A stretch of DNA of 64,000 nt from assembly GCA_037974335.1 (NCBI GenBank), contig CM075760.1, positions 40,526,603 to 40,590,602 on the forward strand, read 5' to 3'. How positions within the stretch are numbered: position 1 is the stretch's first letter; each line of letters opens with the position of its first letter. The notes beneath the pieces are model-generated. The model searched no databases and had not been told where the DNA came from. It saw nothing but the letters and a program-made list of their open reading frames with translations. The stretch comes from Prionace glauca (lineage: Eukaryota > Chordata > Chondrichthyes > Carcharhiniformes > Carcharhinidae). Positions 32,462-42,730 of this stretch are shown piece by piece. Made by a program: the position numbers and the translations under genes.

Positions 32462-32712
32462 TTAAGTGTCAAGCACATTGTTGCGGCCCTGGAGTCACGG
32501 TTAGGCCTGACCACGTAAGGACAACAGATTTCCTTTCCTGGGACATTGGTGAACCAGTTAGGGCTTTCCGACAATCAACAATGTTTTTATGGTCACAAGC
32601 GGATTCTAAACTCCAGACCTATTTATTCAAATTCCACCATCTGCTGTGACGAGATTGGAATCCGGGTGCCCAATACATTAGCTGAGTTTCTGTATTAATA
32701 GTCGAGTGATAA
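32462..32712 (-). repeat. Second-type tRNA-derived SINE
   Basis: Reverse-strand order: middle 'ggccctggagtcacggttag', 'gtaaggacaacagatttcct', then a tRNA-like head with decayed B box (gattggaatccgggtgccc). Same family as 49,543-49,886. It is shared by both inverted arms and both segmental copies, so it is old. Confidence 0.75.
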
Positions 32713-32879
32713 AACCACCAGTCCACATCCTGAGTGTACACATCCTGAATTCTGCTAACCAAGACACTCCATATTATATACATCTGCAGAGCTCCTGGAG
32801 TGGACAGCATTAACTGCCTCAATCAGGGAGCTCATATTCCAATAATTCCACTTGATGGTTATCTGTAAAGTCTTTAAAT

Positions 32880-33370
32880 ATGTCTCTCTGCCACTTTCTG
32901 CCACTCTCTCTCTCTCTCTTGCTCTCTCGCTCTCTCACACTCACTCTGTCTTTTGCTCTTGTTGTTTCCATTTTACTCATTCAGTCTCACTCTTTCCCAT
33001 TCACTCCCGCTCTCTGTCTCTATATCTGTTTCTCTCTGTTTCTGGTTATTTCCCTTTGCCTCACTTTTTGTCTCCCATTTTCCCTTCCTTTCCCTTTCCC
33101 TCTTTTATTTCCAGCTCCAGTTTGCCTTCTTCTGTCTCCCTTTCTCCTTCCCTGTATATCATCTTCGCCATTTTCTCCACTCTCTATCCCTGTCTCTCTC
33201 GCTCTGTGAGAGTCTCTCTGTCTCTGTTCTTTCTCTCTCTCTGTCCGTTTCTTTCTCTGTACCTGTTAGAAACTCTTTCAAACTCTGTTGTTCTCCATGT
33301 TTTTGTGTTTTTCCCTCTCTAAGCCAATGTCTCACTATCACTCTCACTGTTGCTAACACTGCCCCCTCTG
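32880..33370 (+). repeat. Pyrimidine-rich low-complexity tract
   Basis: Mostly ct-repeats with interspersed tgtctc and ttcc runs, lying just 3' of the GPCR exon on its - strand. Frames rich in S, L and F across it are artefacts. Its inverted counterpart is 41,340-42,110. Confidence 0.9.
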
Positions 33371-33470
33371 TCTCTACCTGTAACTGTTTCTGCTTTGTGA
33401 TGGTGTTTTGTTGTTTACAACATGAATGCCCAAAAGAAAGAGTCAAGGGACTTATGGTTGCAGTTTCCTG

Positions 33471-34372
33471 TCAGGGTTTATTGAGTTGAAGAATTACAGT
33501 AAGGGGGTGTTTCAGGAGATCTTTTAACTGCTGTCTGAAGTGAGTCTGTGTCACAGCATAAATGGCAGTATTTGTGCAGCAACTTGTGAGTTGCAGCATG
33601 AAGCCCAAATCCATAACAAAAAGGTGTAACCATACTGATTGATAGCCCAAATTATACATCCGAATCCATGTGGTATAAACCATTAATATCGACCATAAGA
33701 GGATGAAATTGGCTGAGATAACAAACAGTAAAATGATGGATTTTCTTCGACTCTCCATCTCTGGGTCACGAGGGTTCTCCCCACTGCTGTGAGCCCGGAG
33801 TCTCCTGCGGGCTCTGCTGCTCACTAAAATGTGTCTGACGGTGAGAGCATTGAGCAGCAGAATCAGGGTGAATGGGACACACGGGGTTAGAATGTTGTGG
33901 AGGAACTCGATTGTTCCCCAGACCGGAGATTCTATAAGTTCCCAGGTGAACTGACAAAACCAGGGATTGTTCGCCAGCCCATATCGATTTAATAACATAA
34001 AATACCAGAAAATGTTCTTTAAACAGCTCAGCACTGTCACTGTTCCCAGAACCACAGCCGCCGATTTCTCAGTGCAATATTTACTTTTCAGCTTGGGGCA
34101 GCAAATGGCCACAAATCGATCAAAGGTGAAAGTGACGGTGAACCAGACAGAACAGTCAGTGGCTGCATAAAGCAGGACGGCGTGGATGTTACACACGGGG
34201 ACTGAGTACAGGAAATAAAACTTTTCCCAATAAATAATGGGAATGTGTCTCATTATCAGGTCAAGAAGAACAACTAGCAGATCCCCCACTGACATCGCCA
34301 CCAGGTAACGAGTGACACATTTGGACAGACCACAGTTTCTGCTTGTCAATGTCACAATTGTGATTATGTTCA
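33471..34372 (-). CDS. GPR139-like G-protein coupled receptor, main exon (copy A)
   Basis: A seven-helix rhodopsin-class receptor exon. It starts at the acceptor ctgacag (ag at 34,374-34,373) with VNIITIVTL and runs open to TGA at 33,471. In order it shows helix 1 end, 'LVAMSVGDLLVV' with the helix-2 aspartate, the helix-3 cysteine in 'VPVCNIH', 'FDRFVAICC' (DRF in place of DRY), the loop-2 cysteine in 'PWFCQF', a proline in helix 5, basic loop 3 'SSRARRRLRAHSSGE', and 'NTAIYAVTQTHF' in place of NPxxY. The CWxP motif of helix 6 is absent. These traits match GPR139-like receptors, which are multiplied in sharks (recalled). The ligand is unknown. The first exon with the N-terminus and half of helix 1 was not found nearby, so this copy may be incomplete. 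A CR1 insertion ends about 40 bp upstream of the acceptor. An apparent frame extension upstream to 34,514 is intron and LINE sequence. Confidence 0.85.
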
Positions 34373-34413
34373 CTGTCAGGTAGGAAGTAAAGAATAAAAT
34401 TAGACATGATTCA

Positions 34414-36040
34414 TAAGAACATAAGAAATAGGAGCAGGAGTAGGCCATCTGGCCCTTCGAGCCTTCCCCGCCATTCAATAAGATCATGGCTGATCTGTCG
34501 TGGCTCAGCTCCACCTTCCCGCCCTCTCCCCATAACCCTTAATCCCTTCTCTTATCAAAAACCCATCAACCCGTTTCTTAAAAATATTTAGCGAGGCAGC
34601 CTCCACCACTTCAACGGGCAGAGAATTCCAGAGATTCACCACCCTTTGAGTGAAGAAGTTCCTCCTCAACTCTGTTCTAAACCGCCTCCCCTTTATCTTG
34701 AGGCTGTGCCCCCTAGTCCTGCTGTCTTTTTTGAGCGGGAAGAGTCTCTCCACCTCTATCCTATCCATCCCATTCATCATCTTATACGTCTCAATGAGAT
34801 CTCCCCTCATTCTTCTAAACTCTAACGAGTACAAGCCTAGTTTATTCAGCCTCTCCTCATAGCTCAATCCCCTCAACTCTGGTATCAGCCTAGTAAACCT
34901 CCTCTGCACTCCCTCCAGGGCCAAAATATCCTTGTGCAGCTGCGGCACCCAAAACTGCACACAGCACTCCAGTTGCCGCCTCACCAATGCCCTATACAGC
35001 TGCAGCAAGACCTCCCTACTTTTATATTCAATCCCCCTCGCTATGAAGGCCAGCATCCCATTCACCTTCCTGACCACCTGCTGCACCTGCAAGCTGGGTT
35101 TTTGCGACTCATGTACAAGGACCCCGAGGTCCCTCTGCACCGTCGCCTGCTGCAGTTCTTCGCCACGTAAGTAAGAGTCCTTCCTAACATTCCTCCTACC
35201 AAAGTGGACCACCTCACACTTGCCAACATTAAATTCCATTTGCCATTTCCTGTCCCATTCGCCCAGCCTATCTAGATCCTTCTGCAGACTCTCCACACCC
35301 TCCTCACAATTTGGCTTTCCCCCAATCTTGGTGTCATCAGCAAATTTCGACACCCTGCACTCGGTTCCCTCCTCCAGATCATCTATATAAATGGTAAATA
35401 GCTGAGGCCCCAGCACCGACCCCTGGGGCATCCCACTAGTCACCAACCGCCAATCCGAATAGCATCCATTGACCCCCACTCTCTGCCTCCTATTTGACAA
35501 CCAATCCTCTATCCACGCTAACACCCTACCCCCAACTCCATGTCCCCTGACCTTCTGCAATAACCTCTTGTGAGGTACCTTGTCAAACGCCTTCTGAAAA
35601 TCCAGAAAGACCACATCCACCGGCTCTCCTCTATCCACTGCCCTAGACACATCCTCATAGAACTCCAGTAAATTTGTCAGACACGACTTCCCTTTAATGA
35701 AACCGTGTTGCGTCCGCCCTATCAAGCAATTCCCCTCAAGATGCCTCGCTATTTGCTCCTTAATGACGGATTCTAACATTTTACCTACCATAGACGTTAA
35801 ACTAACCAGCCTATAATTCCCCGCCTTTTGCCTGGCACCCTTCTTAAACAACGGTGTAACATTAGCCGTTTTCCAATCTTCCGGCACTTCCCCGGAATCC
35901 AGCGATGTCTGGAAAATAACCACCAAGGCATCCACTATCACCTCTGCCATTTCTTTCAGAACCCTCGGATGCATTCCATCCGCTCCTGGGGACTTGTCCA
36001 CAATCAGCCCCTCCAGTCTGTCGAGCACCACCTCTCTTGG
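34414..36040 (-). mobile_element. CR1-type LINE, second subfamily, specific to copy A
   Basis: The longest RT in the window. The - strand is open across about 500 codons. It includes 'SPGADGMHPRVLKEMAEV', 'NYRLVSLTSMVGKMLE', 'QHGFIKGKSCLTNLLEFY', 'VDVVFLDFQKAFDKVPH', 'VTSGMPQGSVLGPQLFTIY' and the catalytic 'VSKFADDTKIGG'. The 3' tail on the + strand is 'taagaacataagaaatag'. A 7-bp repeat tgattca flanks it (34,407-34,413 and 36,041-36,047). Copy B shows the empty site at 62,744-62,749 (cgattcagg context). The endonuclease is missing. The intact frame and absence from copy B make it one of the youngest insertions here. It sits in the intron before the GPCR exon, on the same strand. Confidence 0.95.
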
Positions 36041-36139
36041 TGATTCAGGGGAATAAGTTACCATTTAGACTGCAGGTGGAACATTTTTTTTAAATGTGCA
36101 CTCACACTGAATCAGTTATTTTTTTTATGATCGAGCATA

Positions 36140-36280
36140 TCTTTTGGAGTGTGAGGGGAAACTGGAGCATCTGGAGGAAACCCACGTAGACACGGGTATA
36201 AGGTCCAAACTCGATACAGACAGTGACCCAAGCCTGGAATTGAACCCAGGTTCCTGATACTGTGAGTCAGCACTGCTAAC
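36140..36280 (-). repeat. tRNA-derived SINE, left arm copy
   Basis: Middle 'ggaaacccacgtagacacgg' and head with 'ggaattgaacccaggttcc'. It is the inverted counterpart of 40,116-40,290 and hence older than the inverted duplication. The LTR-like element at 36,281 is inserted in its head. Confidence 0.8.
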
Positions 36281-36939
36281 CACAGTTATGGGAAAGCAGA
36301 TTTTATGAAATTGGGCACACGATATGGAAGCAGAGTGAAGTTACACTCAGAGCCTCTCCACTAAAAATCACAAAGTAACAGACACAGATTAGCAGGCAAG
36401 AGCATGCTTTTAGAATGCAAATGAGGGCGAGTACACAAGGGAGGCTGGACAGGATGGTACCTACAGGAACTAAATTTAATAAAACACATCCAACACCCCA
36501 TCAAAATCAGCACTTCGAAAACAGTCAAACAACCCATGGAGACACCTAAAATTAGCATAGCTAAGGAAAATCCCTGGCCCCTCAAAATTCTTTTGAGATC
36601 AATGACACAACTTCTGGTTCAAGCCTCAGAGATTCTAGACCATTAATAACCAATCAGACAAAAACGATTAACACACACTTAAAACAATTGCCCCAGCACT
36701 CGAAAACATTGAAACAGGATGGCTGAAGTCAAATACTGTAAATAAAATATTAGCATTTGAATCGCATACTATACCGAAGATCGGGTATAACTGTAGCCCG
36801 ATACGGTGGGTGTTTAGTATGCTTTCGGGACAGTCCGATTGTATGTCCTAACTGCACCTCCGTTGATGGAAAATAAAATAAAGCTGTGTCGTTATTGAAC
36901 TACACTCTGAGGCCGTAATGGTCGTTTCACCCACTCGCA
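36281..36939 (+). mobile_element. Candidate solo LTR (family uncertain)
   Basis: A 659-bp block present in both segmental copies (B: 62,968-63,626) but absent from the right inverted arm. It splits a SINE head and is flanked by the 5-bp repeat ctaac. Near its right end lies a polyadenylation-signal-like aataaaataaag, as in LTR R regions. No internal retroviral or Gypsy sequence adjoins it. The outer ends are not a clean TG...CA pair, so the exact borders and the LTR reading are tentative. Age: between the inverted duplication and the A/B duplication. Confidence 0.45.
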
Positions 36940-37465
36940 CTAACACCACTGTGCTACTATGGTGCTCCATGGTTGGTACAAAATGGGATACATTTTGGAA
37001 AGTGTTTTCCGGGGGCCCTCAAAATTGACCCTCACCAACTCTAGGTAAATAGTCTTTCTACCTTATGGGGGATTTGGAGTGTGAGAAGGCTGTGGGGTAA
37101 CTCTGACAGAAAATTCGGAGTGGAGTCCTGTAGGCAGTAATCTGTCACCTTTCAGATAGCTACTGACAAGCCCTGCAGCAGAGCTGCTACCAAACAGTGC
37201 TGGTTTGACCCTTTCCTCTGGACACTACCAGCAGTTGGAGAGAGAGATCCTAATCCCTCGACAGTTCAGAATCTCTCTAATATTTACAAATGACGACACC
37301 CTGTAGGGGAGACCACAGCATTGTGACCACTGTTCGCACAACACTGGAAGAAATAGTAATCTCACACTCGAATGACACAGAGGGTTTGCTTTTAAAGCAT
37401 CAGGGTTCAGTGTGTAGCTACCTTTCACAGTGCCCAGTGTATTATTTTTGCTGCCCCACTATGAC

Positions 37466-37700
37466 CTCCTGGACACGAGGTGGACCTCCACCTGTGGAAT
37501 AAAGACAAAAATATTAATCTTACAGCCTGCCTTTACGGTGTCTCCCGAGGTTTAACCCTATTTAATAGACCCTACCATATCCCTCCATTCTCGTTTCACT
37601 CATGTGCCTATCTAACTGCATCTTAAACGAGTCCAACGTTCCTGCCTCCACCACCCTACTCGCTAGCGCGTTCCAGACCCCCACAACTCATGTCTGCCTC
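37466..37700 (-). repeat. CR1-type LINE 3' end with long 3' tail
   Basis: 'ggtggacctccacctgtgga' and 'gtgtctcccgaggtttaacc', then the RT C-terminus remnant ('cctgcctccaccaccctact'). The same 3' tail ends the + strand CR1 at 51,370-52,640, which defines a third CR1 subfamily here. Confidence 0.75.
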
Positions 37701-37998
37701 TCCATTATTTCCAACTTCCAATACTTCCCTGAACCTCAACACCCCATCTAGGCTGTAAATTCTCTTCTTTGCGTGTAAAAAGTGTTGGATTGAACAGGGT
37801 GAGGTGAAGCTGTTTGTTTAGTGACTGTAATTGATGTGAGTCTCCATGGATCTGATTAGTGTGCCTGGAGGGATTTCCCCCTTCGAATAATAAGGGATTC
37901 CGTTCAATGTGTTGTCCCATTGAGTCAGCAGGAGCGACAACTCCAACACTAACAGCGATCAGCGGCTGTGGAGACAGAGGGAGGGACAGGAGAGATCA

Positions 37999-38225
37999 GA
38001 ATCTGGGAGCAATGGCCCAGAATGTTCCAACAGTGGATCAGAATCTGGGGACAATGACCCAGAGTGTTCCAACAATTGATCGGAATCTGGGAACAATGAC
38101 CCAGAGTGTTCCAACAATTGATCGGAATCTGGGAACAATGACCCAGAGTGTTCCAACAATTGATCGGAATCTGGGAACAATGACCCAGAGTGTTCCAACA
38201 ATTGATCGGAATCTGGGAACAATGG
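37999..38225 (+). repeat. 42-bp tandem repeat, about 5.3 units, upstream of GPCR exon 1
   Basis: The unit 'gaatctgggaacaatgaccc' plus 'agagtgttccaacaattgat' plus 'cg' is 42 bp (14 codons). The inner three units are identical to each other. The array is open in frame with the receptor start and would give repeats of TQSVPTIDRNLGTM if translation began upstream. Because 42 is divisible by 3, openness alone proves nothing. Confidence 0.93.
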
Positions 38226-41200
38226 ATTGGAAGTTTCCATCCATGCCCGAGGGAATACACTATTGGATTTATTTGTTAACCTTAGATAATTGGAGGATGC
38301 CATTCGGTGTTCGGATTGAAAGTCTACTGAAGGCGATTCAGTACGTTTACTATCCCATGTTGGCGATTATTGGAGTACCGGGTAAGTCCCTGTTTGGAAT
38401 TGTAACAGTCCGACTGCCACTGGAATCGGAGCAGGCAGGGGTCAGAGCATGGGAAGGTCTGTTGAACACAGGTAGGATTTTGCAGTTTTCGGAAAAGTGA
38501 GGCTGTAAAGTTCTGTCCCCAGTTCCTAATTCTAGAAAGGCTGTTTAACTGTATTGATTTCCTTGTCATTTACTGTACTGGGTTTGCTGCTCTTGTTGTT
38601 TCTGTTGAATCCCTATATCCAGTTATTAATTCTTTCAGCCGCTGACAATTGTCTCAGGGCCTATGGGCTAGGGTGTCTTCTGTGTGTTGTGACTATCCAT
38701 AGACATGTGACCTAACACTAATCCTTTGTGAGAAAAATATAAAGCAGAATGGTTTTTTACCATCTACATGTAACGCCAGCTCACTGCCAATTGCCCACCC
38801 AGTCACCACGCTGCAGAATGCATTTTATTGATCATGTTTGCACAGCAGAATCTCAAGAGAAAACATGTTTCGTATTGAAATTCATTCATCAATGTCACAA
38901 GTATGCAAACATTAACACTGCAATGAAGTTGCTGTAAAAATCCCCGAGTTGCCACGCTCCGGCACCTGTTCAGGTACACTGAGGGAGTATTTAGCACGGC
39001 CAATACATCAAACCATCACAACTTTCAGATTTTTGGGGGAAACCGGAGCACCTGGAGGAAACCCACGCAGACACAGTGAGAACGAGTAGACTCTGCACAC
39101 TCAGTAGCCAAGCCTGAAATTGAACCAGGGAGCCTAGTGCTATGAGGCAACAACACTATCCCCTGCACCACCACAAACTTTCCTGGAGTCACAGAAACAC
39201 TAACATACATGTATTAATAGAAACATTTACTGATAGAAGCAATCAGATTTAGACACTTACTCCCACTCTCACACAAATTCAGAAGCCAAAATTGTTGTAA
39301 GCCTCCGGAATAACACACACTTAGGAGCACTCATCAGGTACTCTGGTGCTCACACACACACACACAGACACACACAGACACACACACACACAGACACACA
39401 CACACACACAGACACACACAGACACACACACAGATACACACACACACACACACACACAGACACATGCATAGGAATAATGGTGTTAATGGCTGAGCTGTCG
39501 TTGATAAACATGAGTCGGCGTTACAGGGTTGACTGTAATGTCAGAGAGATGGGATTTTGGACCTGTTGTGGATGTAGTGAACTGTAGTGGATCCAGGAAA
39601 TCTGGGAAGCCGGAACTGATTCATGCCATGACTAACCTTTTTATGCATTTCATAATATTGGATGTCGGAGTCACAGGATGAGAGTCATTAGGCAGCTTGC
39701 TTGGTTTTTCATTTGCTACTGGCCTTTGTTTTAGTTTTTACCTGGTGCATATATTGACAACATTCCTGCCATGAGAGGACTCATGGAGATGTAAATCTAA
39801 TAGAGATTCTGTGCTTCAGGGCATCAGGATCTCCCTCTGCCAATTGTTGTATTGTCCAGAGGAAAGGGTCAAACCAACACTGTTTGGTACCAGCTCTGTT
39901 GCGGGAGTTGTCAGTGAGCTGTCTGAGAGACAACAGATTACCACCTACAGGACTCCACTCCGCATCTTCTGTTAGGGTTTACTGCCTCATCCTTCTTACC
40001 CTCCAAATCCTTCACAGGCAGAGGGGATATTTACCTGTAGCTGAGTGAGGGATAACGTTGAGAACTCCCTGGAAAGCTCTTTCCCAAATGTTAACTTTGT
40101 GTCACTACCAAGGAGCAGTACGGTGGCAGAGTGGTTAGTACTGCTGACTCACAGCATCAGAAACCTGGGTTCAGTTCCATTTTTGGGTCATTGTCTGTGT
40201 TGAGTTTGTACATTCTCTCTGTGTCTGTACAGGTTTACTCCAGATGCTCTACTTTCCCCTCACACTCCGAAAGACGTACTGGCTTAAAAAATGTATTCCA
40301 ATTGTTGTGATAATGTACTTTAAAAAAAAACATCGTAAGTCTAAATGGCAATTCCTTCCATTGAATCATATCTAATTTTATTCTGTATTTCCTTCCTGAC
40401 AGTGAACATAATCACAATTGTGACACTGAGGAGCAGAAACTGTGGTCTGTCCAAATGTGTCACTCATTACCTGGTTGCCATGTCAGTGGGGGATCTGCTG
40501 GTCATTATCCTCGACCTGATAATGAGACACATTCCCATTGTTTATGAGGAACACTTATATTTCCTATACTCGTTCCCCGTGTGTAATATCCACGCTGTCC
40601 TGCTTTATGCTGCCACTGACTGTTCTGTCTGGTTCACCGTCACTTTCACCTTTGATCGATTTGTGGCCATTTGCTGTCCCAAGCTGAGAAGTAAATATTG
40701 CACTGAGAAATCGGCGGCTGTGGTTCTGGGAACAGTGACAGTGCTGAGCTGTTTAAAGAACATTATCTGGTATTTTATGTTATTAAATACATATGGGCTG
40801 CGGAACCTCCCCTGGTTTTGTGACTTCACATTAATTGTTATGCACTCTCTGGTCTGGGGAACAATTGAGTTCCTCCATTACATTCTAAACCCGTGTGCCC
40901 CATTCGTCCTGATTCTGCTGCTGAATGCTCTCACCGTCAGACACATTTTAGTGAGCAGCAGAGCCCGCAGGAGACTCCGGGCTCACCGCAGCGGTGAGAA
41001 TCCAAAAGACCCAGAGTTGGAGAGTCGAAGGAAATCCATCATTTTCCTATTTGTTATCTCAGCCAATTTCATTATCTTATGGTCAATATTCATGGTTTAT
41101 TCAGCATGGAATCGCATGTATGATTTGGGGTTTAAAATTATATTAGAATTTTATGTTATGGAATTGGGCTTCATGCTACAACTCACAAGTTGCTGTACAA

Positions 41201-41310
41201 ATACCGCTATTTACGCTGTGACACAAACTCAGTTCAGGCAGCAGCTAAAAAATGTACTGAAATATCCCCTTACTGCAATTTTCCACTCAATACAGCCTGA
41301 GAGGAAATGA
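38222..41310 (+). CDS. GPR139-like G-protein coupled receptor, two exons
   Basis: Exon 1 (38,222-38,381) starts MDWKFPSMPEG and ends with 'IQYVYYPMLAIIGVP' plus one base, followed by the donor gtaagt. Exon 2 (40,403-41,310) follows the acceptor ttccttcctgacag and begins VNIITIVTL. The phases match, giving ...IIGVP-VNIITIV..., a proper helix 1 with its conserved asparagine. The product is 355 residues. Exon 2 shows 'MSVGDLLVI', the cysteine of 'FPVCNIH', 'FDRFVAICC', 'PWFCDF', basic loop 3 and 'NTAIYAVTQTQF'. The hydrophobic frame just before the acceptor is its pyrimidine tract. All features fit a membrane receptor of the GPR139-like family; ligand and coupling are unknown. The start is the first ATG after the 42-bp array; an upstream in-frame ATG at 38,012 or 37,859 would add the repeats. 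The gene points away from its inverted partner at 33,471-34,372. Confidence 0.85.
38885..39172 (-). repeat. tRNA-derived SINE in the receptor intron
   Basis: 'tcacaagtatgcaaacatta' (tail side), 'ggaaacccacgcagacacag' and a decayed B box (gaaattgaaccagg). It lies inside the intron of the two-exon receptor gene. Confidence 0.8.
39351..39462 (+). repeat. (CA)n microsatellite with (CAGA) interruptions
   Basis: About 110 bp of cacaca with regular cacacagaca steps, in the receptor intron. Confidence 0.97.
40116..40290 (+). repeat. tRNA-derived SINE, right arm copy
   Basis: Head 'gtggcagagtggttagtact' (A-box region), 'cctgggttcagttcc' (B box) and 'tactttcccctcacactccg'. Counterpart of 36,140-36,280 but with an uninterrupted head. 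Confidence 0.8.
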
Positions 41311-41339
41311 CAACAACAAGACCTCTGAATCTTCCTATT

Positions 41340-42110
41340 GGGCATTCAAACTGTAAATCACCAAACAGCCTCACAGAGATAGAAAGACTGACAGATAGAT
41401 AGAGAGGACAATGTTAGCAACTGTGAGATTATTAGACAGAGAGTGGCAAAGAGAGGGAAAGGCACGAAGACTTGGAGAGCAAAGAATTTCAAAGAGTTTC
41501 TAACAGGTACAGGAAACAATGAGATAGAAGAGAGACAAAGACAGAGTCTCACAGAATGTGAAAGACAGAAATAGTGAGGAAAATGGCGAGAGAGATAAAC
41601 AGGGAATGAGAAAGACAGAAATAATGAGGAAAATGGCGAGAGAGATATACAGGGAATGAGAAAGGGAGATAGAGGAAGACAGATTGGAGTTTGTAATACG
41701 AGAGGGAGAGGGAGACAAGGGGGTGGGGGAACGGGAGGCAAAAAGTGATGCAGAAGGAAATAGCCAGAGACAGATAGAAACAGAGATATCGAGACACAGA
41801 GTAGGAGTGAATGGGAAAGAGTGGGACTGAAAAAGCACAATGGACAAAGCAAGAGCAAAAGTCAGAGTGAGGTGGGTGGGGGGTGGGGCAGAGAGACAAA
41901 TAAATTAAAGAGGGACAGGGAGTGGGAGTAGGAGAGTGACACTGAGGCAGGAGAGACAGAGGGAGAGTGGGGGAGAAGCGGAGAGACAGCAAAAGACAGA
42001 GTGAAACATCGAGAGAGACAGAGGCACAGAGAGACATAGAGAAAGAATGATAGAGAGAGAGCCACAAGAAACATAGAAAAAGGTAGAGAGATATATCTAA
42101 GGACTTCAAC
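41340..42110 (+). repeat. Purine-rich low-complexity tract
   Basis: Runs of gagaga with aga and gaca words directly 3' of the receptor stop. It includes a 60-bp local duplication (gaaagacagaaatagtgagg and following, near 41,560 and 41,610). Inverted counterpart of 32,880-33,370. Confidence 0.9.
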
Positions 42111-42259
42111 GGTAACCATCAGGTGGAGCTTTGGAATATGAGCTCCCTGATTGAGGCAGTTAATGCTGTGCAATCCGGGAGTCGGGCAGACATGCATAGT
42201 ATGGTGTGTCTGGGTTACCGGAATTCAGGATGTGTACACTCAGGTGTGGATGTGATGGA

Positions 42260-42400
42260 CTGTAGGTTTTATCACTTGAGTATTAATGCAACAACTCAGC
42301 TAATGTTCTGGGCACATGGATTCCGATCACGTCACCGCAGATGGTGGAACTTAAGTAAATATATCTGGAGTTTAGAATTCATTAGTGACCATAAAAACAT
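42260..42400 (+). repeat. Second-type SINE, right arm copy, shortened
   Basis: 'gagtattaatgcaacaactc' and 'tcaccgcagatggtggaact' mirror 32,620-32,710. Confidence 0.6.
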
Positions 42401-42437
42401 TGTCCATTTTCAGAAAGACCCATCTGGTTTATTAATG

Positions 42438-42630
42438 TCATGATGTGGATATGCTGGCGCTGGACTGGGGTAGACACAGTAAAAAGTCTGACAACACCAG
42501 GTTTAAGTCCAATCGATTTATGTGATAGTAAATTCACTAGCTTTCGAGGTTACCCTCTTCGTCAGGCGAATGTTCGTCACCAGAACTCTCCATTCACCTG
42601 ACGAAGAGGGTAACCTCGAAAGCTCGTGAA
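42438..42630. repeat. Penelope-type terminal repeat, hairpin
   Basis: 'catgatgtggatatgctggc', 'gacaacaccaggtttaagtc' and 'taccctcttcgtcaggcgaa', followed by the inverted 'cctgacgaagagggtaacct'. Present only in the right arm. Confidence 0.75.
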
Positions 42631-42730
42631 ACTTTGCATTGCAACAAATTGAACAGAATTTGACACGTTAGGACAGTGCCCATATTCCCCATCATCCAAA
42701 GGTCTGGCAGAAAGTGCGGCCCAAACAGTA

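Larger units (their letters stand above)
29486..37305 (+). repeat. Left arm of a large inverted duplication
   Basis: Blocks here are the reverse complement of 39,785-42,730. They are 29,486-29,545 against 42,660-42,725; a SINE (32,462-32,712 against 42,260-42,400); 32,720-32,880 against 42,110-42,255; the GPCR exon (33,471-34,372 against 40,403-41,310); another SINE; and 36,945-37,305 against 39,785-40,110. The arm was lengthened by later CR1, Gypsy and LTR-like insertions. Divergence between arms is clearly larger than between copies A and B, so this inversion is older. Confidence 0.88.
22900..37311 (+). repeat. Segmental duplication, copy A
   Basis: It starts at 'gtcagtgtttt' (22,900) and matches copy B (52,874-64,000) colinearly and in the same orientation to the end of the window. 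The offset is 29,974 bp at the left edge. Apart from indels the copies differ at few positions: a 76-codon frame at 23,054-23,284 is identical in both. Copy A is about 3.3 kb longer, almost entirely because of two CR1 insertions (29,593-31,180 and 34,414-36,040). Confidence 0.96.
39785..42730 (-). repeat. Right arm of the large inverted duplication
   Basis: Reverse complement of blocks in 29,486-37,305; see that entry for the block pairs. It lacks the CR1, Gypsy and LTR-like insertions of the left arm, but carries its own Penelope-type hairpin at 42,438-42,630. Confidence 0.88.

Noticed and set aside
32852-33489. S/L/F-rich frames of up to 178 codons, and their counterparts at 41.4-42.1 and 61.2-61.8 kb
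   Set aside because: Translation of a pyrimidine-rich or purine-rich tract.
34373-36064. N-terminal extensions of the receptor or LINE frames across their junction (for example a start MVTYSPES)
   Set aside because: These residues come from intron sequence shared with copy B. They belong neither to the LINE nor to the receptor exon.
39351-39462. CRISPR-like regular array
   Set aside because: It is a CA microsatellite. No repeat-spacer structure exists anywhere in this vertebrate window.
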